Source: Protonemura montana (Eukaryota > Arthropoda > Insecta > Plecoptera > Nemouridae). From it: DNA of 64,000 bases. The translations under genes were made by a program, and so were the position numbers. The stretch lies in assembly GCA_947568835.1 (NCBI GenBank), contig OX387605.1, positions 17,860,418 to 17,924,417 of the forward strand, given 5' to 3'. This document shows, one piece after another, positions 55,458 through 64,000 of the stretch (positions within the stretch are counted from its first letter, which is position 1; every line of letters begins with the position of its first letter). A model generated the notes under the pieces. That model saw only the letters and a list, made by a program, of their open reading frames with translations. It had not been told where the DNA came from and did no database searches.

Positions 55458-57256
55458 ATGTCTGAGTGTGGATCAAGTTTAGCCGAGCTTCGTCAAGCTG
55501 TAAGTAACTTAATTTATTTCGAAAAGCCGTTCATTACGTTTTTCTTTTTTTAAGCTGGTTTAACACGCCTTATAATTTTCTTACACAGGAGAACATCCTT
55601 GAGAATGTCCGTTACCGCGGTAGTTTAATCACCAAACGATGCGACTGTAGAAACAGTAACGGATTGGATCCTATGTGCAAATGCACGTCCCCAAAAACCC
55701 CCAAGCCTAAAGTGACGCGCTCTACGGCCTCAGTAGGGGTACCGCCACCTCAACCTCGTCGCATTTTCACCCGGACTACGCAAGCGCCCATCCCTAATTT
55801 CCAGTCAACTGCTCCTAAACTGGGTCTCAACCTTAACGGCGATAGCATACCCATTCCTGCGAGGTACAAATACAGGAAGGTAAACCCAGTACCTAGATAC
55901 TCTTGAGTTGCTGTAGCCATTCTTTGGCATACCATAGCCATACCTTGTACTAACCTTCTACTTATTCTACTAATACCTTAGATAAAGGAATTATTACCAC
56001 TACTGTGCATACTCTTTACTCTATGATAATACCATAGAACAATACTATTTACCTATACACGTACCTAACGCTGTAGTTTGATTCGGGCCAACTCTTTCGT
56101 TGTCGGTGTCTCAGCAGTTCCCGGCAGTTCCTGATCCAAACAGTCAACTCCACTGGATGATTCGTCCCGAGACTCCACCAAGACAAGATCGCAGTCAAAG
56201 GAACTACCAAAAATACGAGGAGCCACCCCACCATTACCGTACGCAGACAATGAAGTCAGCTACTGATCAAACCGTAATCGAACCTAAACTGACAGAAACC
56301 GTTCAGCCCCAGCAGCAGTTCCAAGCTGAAAATATCAGCAATTTCCATGGGCCCGAGACGAAATCTGTTCCTACTGAAAATGCATCTAAAGAGGTAGGAA
56401 CTTGCGATAATTTTGATCTACTTTTACTTCTATTCGTCAATAATATACATAGGTTACATTTTACACATTGTCCGGCATTTATAAATTTCACATACTTGGC
56501 AATAACAAAACCTCTCGTGTAATTATTCCTAATTATTTGAGTTTTCTGCTTACCGTACTAAATACCAACCATACTATAATAAATATAATATTATACAAAA
56601 TATCCCTGATTTATAAACACTATAAAAAACTCTTACCATACTAAACTCAAAGACTTTTTGCAAAAAAACTAATTAAAAATTGTTTTCAGGCCAACAACAT
56701 GTTTAAAGCGCATAGTGGGAACGACTGCAACCCAAGCAACCAGCCCAGTCAGACAGCTGACAGAGTTCAAGTTGCACCAGTACTTCAAGAGACGGTTCAA
56801 GCACAAGTTCCAACTGCACACTCCCAGGAACAAGCACCCATAACCCACCCTACCCAGGAACCTATCCATCGTCAAAATCAAGAGAACCATTCAGTACAGA
56901 CACCAGTATCTCGTCCCGTCCTGCAACCCTCGGTACCCATTCAAGCGCCTGCAGCTGCGTCCCAGAGTCTCCAAGAACCCCTACAGCCAGTGCAACCCTA
57001 CCACGAGGTAGTGCCGACATCAGCGTCGGTGGCAGCCAGCGTGCCGACGCCGAATTTACCAATGTCTGTGCAGGATCGACCACCTACGCCGGTACCAGCT
57101 CATGACAGCTTTGCCCAACAATTGCAAGCGGCGACGGCAAGGGAAGGCGTTGATGCGCCCAAAACGGTGGAACCATCGCATGTTCTTCGACCCCAGACGG
57201 TTCAAAGGGATCTACCGCTGTGTCCAGATCAATTTTATCCTTGCTCCCATTGTTGA
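55458..57256 (+). CDS. Gene C of the CxC-NGL family: Pro/Gln-rich 392-aa protein, 4 exons
   Basis: Exons 55458-55499 (donor GCT|GTAAGT), 55589-55879 (acceptor TTACACAG, donor AAG|GTAAAC), 56115-56393 (acceptor GTGTCTCAG, donor GAG|GTAGGA) and 56690-57256 (acceptor TGTTTTCAG); all borders are phase 0, 1,179 bases. Residues 25-46 hold the family signature (GSLITKRCDCRNSNGL, then DPMCKC). The rest is low-complexity, rich in Pro, Gln, Thr and Val with repeated QxPVxxxVxxP-like units, ending CPDQFYPCSHC. No signal peptide or membrane segment. If intron 2 is kept the frame stops at 55906, giving a 120-residue form. AATAAA is at 57379. Unknown family, related to genes A and B by the signature only. 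Confidence 0.75.
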
Positions 57257-57378
57257 TGCTTGAAGTTTTTGCGCTAATTTGTGACCTGTCTGGACTCACC
57301 GTTGAGTGCACAAAATAACGACAAAATGTACGGAAAATTACTTTGTTCTCGTGGTCCATAAACTAGCAGATTAGATGC

Positions 57379-57384
57379 AATAAA
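57379..57384 (+). promoter_or_regulatory. Polyadenylation signal AATAAA (gene C)
   Basis: AATAAA lies 123 bases after the gene C stop codon. Confidence 0.65.
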
Positions 57385-57524
57385 TCACAGATCAATTGTC
57401 ACTTACATGCGGGAATATTTTCATTGCTTTGATGTCAAACAAGCAAACTTCTCACTTTTTTACAAACCCGCATCCACAGGCAACTTTCTGTTGTAGGTAT
57501 GTAAGTATGTGATTTACAAGAGTA

Positions 57525-57755
57525 GAGTTCAGAGTGTCGGTGTGTTCATGGCAAGGGTTGCCGTCGTCCGGCGGAGAGGCGGAGGCGGATGACCAACACT
57601 CTGAACGGAGTCCTCATAGTCATGAGGACTCCGTTCACCCCCTCGTTGACAGGGGATGATTCCTAGGTCGGTGTGTTCATGGCAAGGGTTGTCGTCGTCC
57701 GGCGCCAGGCGGGAAGGCAGGTAGAAGGAGCGACACTCTGAACGGAATACTCAGG
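57525..57755. repeat. Two-unit tandem repeat with nested inverted repeats
   Basis: GTCGGTGTGTTCATGGCAAG followed by GGTTG(C/T)CGTCGTCCGGCG occurs at about 57537 and 57668, 131 bases apart. Each unit ends ACACTCTGAACGGA, and GTTCAGAGTGT at 57529 is the inverse of that ending. A perfect hairpin lies in the first unit. Noncoding, GC-rich, class unknown. Confidence 0.75.
57603..57636. repeat. Perfect 15-bp hairpin with 4-base loop
   Basis: GAACGGAGTCCTCAT, loop AGTC, ATGAGGACTCCGTTC. Confidence 0.9.
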
Positions 57756-57914
57756 ATGCGTTATTTGTATGAATATTGGATGTACGTCTGCGCTAACAAC
57801 ATCTTGCAGGAGTTGACGAAGTCCTCAGCATCCAGAGGGTAGAAATCAACAGGAAATTATGTTATAAAAGGAAGAAAAAGTGAAAGGCGGCACAAAATAA
57901 AAATGCAATGTTTT

Positions 57915-58260
57915 TTATTTTGCTTTAGAATGGAGGAACAAACGTAGGGAGGACGAAACGCAAATAATAAGTTTCGTTATTCATTTTGTAGCCAGACGGT
58001 TTATAAGGTAGAACAAATGAGAGGAGGAACAAACGATAATTTTACTAAAGCAACTTAATATAATATCTGCTGGGAGGCACAACTGAAAATCACGCTCTAG
58101 GTGAAAGACTTGAAAGAGGAAGAAACGACAAAGCAGTATTTTAGTTTTTAATCTGTTGCCGGGTAGAAGAAACGATGGAGGAACAAACGATAATGCCATG
58201 TTTTGGCTTTTAATTTTAATTCTGGATAGATGAAATGAAAGGAGGAACAAACGAAGCGTT
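57915..58260. repeat. Degenerate repeat family with GGAGGAACAAACG core
   Basis: The core GGAGGAACAAACG recurs at about 57932, 58023, 58170 and 58242, two copies followed by ATAAT, separated by similar A+T-rich spacers (for example AATGC(A/C)ATGTTTT). It looks like an eroded tandem array. The open minus-strand frames across it are by-products of the repeat. Confidence 0.65.
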
Positions 58261-58799
58261 TCCGTTGAGAACTGGACGAAGTTCGACGCAACGAAATAGA
58301 AACGCGCTCTGGACTGGCTGTTTTTACGATCATTTTCGACGCCTGGCGAAGGTGGAATGCACCCCGCAATGTACTCATGTGCTGTAGTGTGCTTGTTTCC
58401 CAGGGGTCGTTTCACATTGAATTAACACTCAGGAAAACCTTCAGAATCTCGCACCGTCTATGTCCAGTCGCTGGCCAAACCCATGGCCCAAACTTAGCAC
58501 TAGAGTTTATGGGGCGCGCTTTCCATAACGTTTGGGCTTATAGCTAACGACTAGCTAACGTTAGGAACAAAAGTCGTTCAAAAGTCTACGTATGAGCAAA
58601 ACTGTTTACGCATTCACAACTCTCTCAACTCGTCCACGGCTCTAGACCACTTTGTCATTCATACCCTCATATTTGCATTGTTATTTTTATATGACGTGAC
58701 CAAAGAATTTATAAAAAATTAACTGGTAGCTTCATGTTGAGTTTGCCTCTAGTTTTTGAGACAAATAATGTTTTATCTCGAGTATATACAGGTTGATTG

Positions 58800-59110
58800 A
58801 TTTGTGGTGTTCAACGACGCACTTTTTTGACAACTAACCCCTGTGGTACTAGAATAGCGTCAGTGAATGAGTGGTTGATGATGAGGATGACGATGAATGT
58901 AAACTAACTAAGAAAGAAAGAGGGGAAGTAGTCTACTCCAGTTGAATAGCACCAAGGAAACCACCGGCTTAATGTCTCTTACCAAGTACGGCACAGCCTG
59001 AACAACAGGCTTTCTCCACAAATCCATGCTGACGAGAGGTTGATAAGCAAGGCGAATGAAATTGTACTAACTTTCATCCTTCCAACCTCTCTCCCAAACA
59101 TCACGTGATT
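58800..59110 (+). mobile_element. Foldback element fragment with one terminal repeat
   Basis: Begins ATTTGTGGTGTTCAACGACG and continues through GCGTCAGTGAATGAGTGG and GATGATGAGGATGACGATGA, matching the inverted repeat of the element at 16820. The interior that follows (GAGAGGTTGATAAGCAAGGC, CTAACTTTCATCC, CAACCTCTCTCCC) is the reverse orientation of the interior at 17050-17130. The 5S-like part and second end are missing. Confidence 0.65.
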
Positions 59111-59274
59111 GGTCAACAATCCAAAACCACGTAAGAATCACAGCACACTTGGCTGAGTCAGCGATACCTAACAAGATAAACACGAATCAAACAAAAATCC
59201 GTCAAATTTCCACTTGAAAACTTAAAACCCCAATGCACCTGAGCTTTACATAATGTAATATGATATGATATTTA

Positions 59275-59765
59275 ATAAATTAATATTTATTTATTTTATT
59301 TATTTATTTATTATTATTATTCAGCTTAGGTATTTTCTGGTGGCTGAGACAATATAAGTGTACATTATTAGCAATATAAGTCAGGTGGAGAATATGACCT
59401 CCAATTGAGAAGCAGTAGGAATGGTCGCCATCTTCTCTGGAGGCAGTTGGTTTCAGAGTCGACATGTCCTGCCAAGGAACGAGTGCAGACCGATGTTGGT
59501 CTTTTAGCGCCGTAGATTTAGTTTGAGGGGTCATGCCGGGTTATTTTGGTTGAGAATGACCATAGCCCATCTAGGCCTTGCCAGGCAGGCTTCTTAATTA
59601 AAGCCTTGAAAAGGCATCGGAGTCCCACCCTACTTATTCTTGTTGCTAGTGTGTCCCACCCAAGATCAGTTAGCAGTTTCTTCACGCTGACATGGGGTCG
59701 TCCGGTCTCCTTTGACCACCATAGCAGGTTGTTTGTGACTTGCCTCGCTGCTCGTCGCTGGACGA
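59275..59765 (-). mobile_element. Degenerate non-LTR retrotransposon 3' end
   Basis: The minus strand from 59763 reads VQRRAARQVTNNLLWW, then LLTDLGWDTLATRISRVGLR, CLFKALIKK. This is the conserved region after the reverse-transcriptase fingers of CR1/Jockey-type elements (QRRAARFV......LL..L.W..L..RR...RL...YK). It continues to a TTATT/ATTT-rich simple tail at 59280-59325, in place for the 3' tail of such elements. Frames are broken; it is a relic. Confidence 0.65.
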
Positions 59766-59922
59766 TAGGTAATATGATTATTGATAATCATAATTTAATC
59801 ATTTTTAATATGATTTATGACATAATTGTTATCAGACCCTCGAATTAAAGACGTCCATAGAAAATAAACTACATACGGGCCCTGCAGTACTGAAATTCAT
59901 GAACACGATATTCAAATATGAA

Positions 59923-59954
59923 CGATGTTTGGTGTCGTCAGACACCAAACATCG
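59923..59954. repeat. Perfect 14-bp hairpin with 4-base loop
   Basis: CGATGTTTGGTGTC, loop GTCA, GACACCAAACATCG. Confidence 0.9.
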
Positions 59955-62900
59955 AAAGGTAATTAAGTAATTGAGTGCGCTGGCAAAGACGTGAAATTTG
60001 CGATCGCCGAATAGTCGGGCAAGACTCCCATAAGTCACCCGCAGTGACGGAAGACGTAAGAACAAGTTTATATCGCTGCTATGACTTCACTGAATAGTAA
60101 TTCCAAAACACCTACCTACTTATAGAACTCGGTAATAAATAGAATGCTATTCACGGATTCCGATGATTTAAATGAGTGAATTCACGGTTCAAATTTGCGC
60201 CATTCATTACAAACGCAGGTATTTCATCAAATTAAAATAAATCCTGACATCTCATGACATGTTTTGCAACCTAACAAGTTGCCTGCTAAATCATATGGCT
60301 TAGAGTCGCTAAGGAGATTCGGTTTCAAAATAATATCAAATTTTAATTTTTGCTGTCGACTTTCGAGCTTATGTTGTCTTTAAAAATATGTTTTATAATA
60401 TTAAGTTTAAGAAGATTATTGATTTATCGGTGTTAATTCCTCGGAAAATTATTGATTAGGCTAATTTAATTTCACGTTTAATTTAATTTAAATGCCACCC
60501 GGAATCAGTGTTACATGTGGCATGATCTATCTCTTGACTAATGACCGATGACACAACAAGCAATGCATCGTTGAAAATTTGCTACAAAAACATATCTTGG
60601 CTCTATAAAGATGATGTTTAATGGAGAACACATAAAATAAGATGTTGAATAATATATTGTGTGATATGGTGTGAGAAAATGATTTCAATTTACCTCTGCA
60701 TATTGCTGGTAGAACAAAATAATTATATATGCTTGTGCTGCGTTGCTATTATAGCAGCTATGATTGATGTTTTGGTGGCTTGCACTTTGATCGAGCTGAC
60801 GTCCATTCAGGTATTGGCAAACAAATTGATCTACAAAGATGATAATGACTACAGAGATCTCAGATTACACGTGCAATACAAGTTTCCTTAATTTCCATTT
60901 GCTGGCGCCTAGTTTCTTGAAATCAAAGCAGAAGGAAGGGGTATGGTATTGCATGCAAGCACTATATAGGAAAAAAAAATCTTTATTATTATTATGCATT
61001 AGAGTTATTTTGTAATCGCACTTTACATAAATTAATTCACCGTGCTCAATTTATTTCTTCTGTCTCTGCGTTAAGGGTTTCAAAATATTGCCAGCTCGTT
61101 CAATATCAAGTTCAATTAGTAATTACTCTCTGGCTGTTCATTGGTTGCTCGGTTTCTGGCGTCAATGACAAGACGATAGTTTTTATGAAAATGTGTCTCA
61201 TAATCAAATGCTCTAATTTTTTCCACCTATTAACTGCTAACAATCAACTAAATGATCCATTATTTTCTATCTTATATCCAAAGTAAGGCCATTTCCAAAG
61301 CATTTTTTTTCCATACCAATTTTGATCTGTGACTTACGAATTAGGTGCGCACTTCAAGTACTTCATGTTGAGAACTAATACTGTAAATCTCAGTACTGAT
61401 GATAGATGAGATAAACATCATGGTGGTTATTAATTCTAGACGACAATTTTTCCCAGGTTAGCAATAAATCAGACTATTGTAATTTAACTTACAGGAAAAT
61501 TCAAGGCGTTGTAACCAATATATTATGCAATTATTCGAAACATGATTTTTACCTATTTATAAACACATTTCAATTTTTCTTTTGCATTAAATTCATTTCT
61601 GCTTAACATGCAATGTGGAGTAAAGTAAAATTAATGTTTTAACATTGGGATATAGACAGGAAAGAAGAATTACTCTTAATTAATATCCTTGGCAATTATT
61701 TTCCTCTTTGATTGCAATTCACAACTTACTATCGATTCTAATTGCGCAATAATAGTTTATGACCTTTGTAATTAAAAAATGTCAATACAGAATTGCCCTC
61801 GCTAATCGTACCAATTACTATGATGGTTCCGCAATAACCAATGTGACAGTAGCATTGCTGATCCGTCTTGTGCATTTAATGTGTTTTGTGCAAGGTGAGT
61901 CGGTGTATTTATCTGCAGAAGCTCAAAGAGGACTATTTCTATAAAAATAATATATACACATATATATATATATATATAATATGTATAATATTTAGATATG
62001 AACATAAGATGCATTTTCTTTGACAAGGAAATGGCTTATTTGGCTTCCTTGGATCTTCTAAGATTGATTAGTAGATTAACGTTTTTCTTTCTCGAAACTA
62101 GCAAGGAAAACGAAAGGGTCGACTTAAATGAACGTTTTATAATTAGCGATGGGCACATAGGCATAGAAAACAAAATGTAAATGTCTCTATAATCTTAGCG
62201 GACAAAAGATTTGACTCAAACTATAAGGAACAATGTCCCTTAACTTTAAATTCTAATCCTCTCTTGGCCTGACACCTTGGTCTTGACAGCATTATCACGA
62301 TCGTCTATGTCGGCGAGTTTTCCCAGAGACACAAAACATGTATATTTTAAGTTAACAAGTTAGAATTAATCGTTGTATGGTGTCGCGATTGAAGCAGTGG
62401 GAAATATATTCGCTTCTTGGCATCATCAGTAACTGCCTGTGATTTATAAACTAGTTATTTTGTATGCCACAATACATAGTTGTAGAAGACAGCTATGAAC
62501 CATCTTGGTTCTTTTCTTAGGGTGTGCATTAATAGTAGTAAAGCAAGCTAATTATTTTCAGACAGTTAACCCTTTTCCGTTCATTGGCCATTAAATCCAT
62601 ACACAATCAAAACATAAAAACAAAATCCTTTTTAGTTCTTTTGGGTTATCGCCTCGATCAGGTGTGTAGTTTGACGGTAAAGTGATTCCCTGATTTTATA
62701 TCTAAAAAAAGAAACTACCAACGAACTCTTTAGTAACTTTTTAACGACCGCTATAACTTGTGCTCTTTATTTGCGCATAAGTTCGATCCTTCGGTGAAAA
62801 AACTGGATCCAGATAACTAAAGCAAAGTAATGATATTGGATAGCTTTAAAAACTGAGCATTTAGCAATATCAACTGTGAACTGTGGTTGATTGTAGTGTA

Positions 62901-63885
62901 TTAGAAATGATTATTGATCGAGTAGAAGAAATAAACTTTATTTAATGTCTACGACTGCCTGATTGGAAGAAATATGTGGATGTGTGGTACGGTTTCAGTG
63001 AATATAGGCGTGTTACGAAGTCACTTTAGAAGGCGTCTAGTTTCAAACCAAATCCGCGAAGTATACTCGAGAAGAATGCCAAGCTCTTGAGATTAGAACA
63101 TTTTTTAATTTAATTCTAACCTCCTAAAAATGATGTCCAAAAACTTTAAAATATACTAAAAGCAATAGTTCCATCTCGGGAAAAAAACAGTCTTTAACCC
63201 GCGAGAGAAGAAACTAGTCAAGCCTCAAGAACCGCTCTCCAGCATTGCTACCAACTTGTTAACAATATATAAGCTACAATTTTAGAGTCGGGATTTCAGA
63301 ATTATTTTTATAACTGCAAAATGATTCCCAAGAATCTTATTATTGGTAGAAAAATGATTTGAAAAGCTCGCAAAAAAAGTTATGGAACGACTAAAGCTTT
63401 AGAGCATAATAAAACAGGCAAAATTGTGTTGGTTTAAAAATGTCAGTTTGCCTGCAAGTCACACCAAAATAACCGGTGGCGACTGAAAAGTTTGTTCTCG
63501 CTGAAGATAATCCAATAACAAGTAACATGAACCGCAAATAGTCTAGATCAAAAATTACGTCTCATTTCAGAAATGCATTTAGTCGCGTCTCTTGAAGCTA
63601 TCTAACACTTTGCAAACACAAGACAAGAAGCGATGTTAGATGGTTCATCACTTGTCTGCTGACAGACAGATGATGGATGCATGCAAAGAGTGAGAAAAGC
63701 ATATCTTCGTGATTTCAAGAAAAAACAAAGAAGTAAGGTGAGCTATCTAAGGCGTTGGTAAATCATACAGCACATGTAATAGACGTGTTAGCTGTGGAGA
63801 TAGTTAAAAGACTTTAGAATAGGCCTCTCGCTGGTCATCATGCTATTAATAGTGTAATAGAACACAAGATCATTGAGTTTATAGG
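59955..63885. other. Intergenic, no gene seen
   Basis: A+T-rich. Contains a (TA)n run at about 61958-61978. A 76-codon frame at 60661-60891 has hydrophobic stretches but A+T-driven composition and no splice or family support. Confidence 0.55.
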
Positions 63886-63894
63886 TATAAATAG
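63886..63894 (+). promoter_or_regulatory. TATA-box core promoter candidate for a gene beyond the window
   Basis: TATAAATAG sits in a region that turns from A+T-rich to GC-richer immediately downstream. A start site would be expected about 30 bases on, near 63916 (TTGCACTTTC). The last 85 bases would then be leader sequence; no ATG-initiated long frame is visible before the window ends. Confidence 0.4.
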
Positions 63895-64000
63895 AGGGCC
63901 AGCGTTAACGTTGCACTTTCTGCTGAGCTAACGAGCCGGCAACACGTGGAAACGGTAGGCGCCACTCGATGGCGCTTGCGACCGTCCTGTTTAACAAACC

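Noticed and set aside
57981-58415. Minus-strand frames of 76 and 144 codons.
   Set aside because: They cross the degenerate GGAGGAACAAACG repeat; low complexity and repeat content account for them.
59546-59848. A 100-codon plus-strand frame.
   Set aside because: The minus strand of the same DNA reads as a degenerate non-LTR retrotransposon end, which explains the sequence better.
60661-60891. A 76-codon hydrophobic frame as a small membrane protein gene.
   Set aside because: Hydrophobicity follows from T-rich codons; there is no supporting promoter, splice site, poly(A) signal or homologue in the window.

Overview
This is eukaryotic DNA: A+T-rich, intron-rich, with insect-type repeats and no operons. 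It contains a full-length ninaC, the class III myosin-kinase of rhabdomeric photoreceptors, so the source is an arthropod and most likely an insect. I cannot name the order. Exon models were built by hand from reading-frame continuity, GT/AG sites and protein-family conservation; all internal phases were checked to add up.

Layout. 1-8,100 is mostly non-coding, with one GC-rich island and two isolated candidate exons. 8,140-15,300 (+) holds four genes for unrecognised, lineage-specific-looking small or low-complexity proteins with N-terminal membrane segments; two are a tandem duplicate pair of two-exon genes. 15,300-18,850 holds repeats, including a foldback element with ~100-bp inverted ends that encloses a 5S-rRNA-like sequence. 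On the minus strand, three conserved genes lie head to tail: ninaC (24,244-41,706, 22 coding exons, 1,493 aa), JTB (21,303-23,550, 4 exons, 152 aa) and GSTCD (18,931-20,604, single exon, 557 aa).

41,740-50,740 has no convincing gene. It holds a candidate 5' leader exon for ninaC and one orphan candidate exon. 50,745-57,256 (+) carries a tandem cluster of cysteine/proline-rich genes (A, B, C) that share a CxC-x3-NGL-x3-C signature and match no family I know; two identical tRNA-Val(AAC) genes in inverted orientation sit between B and C. The right end, 57,385-64,000, is repeat-derived (foldback fragment, degenerate non-LTR retrotransposon, perfect hairpins), with a TATA promoter candidate near 63,886 for a gene beyond the window.

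The most interesting observations are a predicted kinase-only ninaC isoform made by read-through of an exon into a 47-codon tail with its own stop and AATAAA; the CxC-NGL family with a possible in-frame A-B splice; the duplicated two-exon membrane-protein genes; and the 5S-carrying foldback element.
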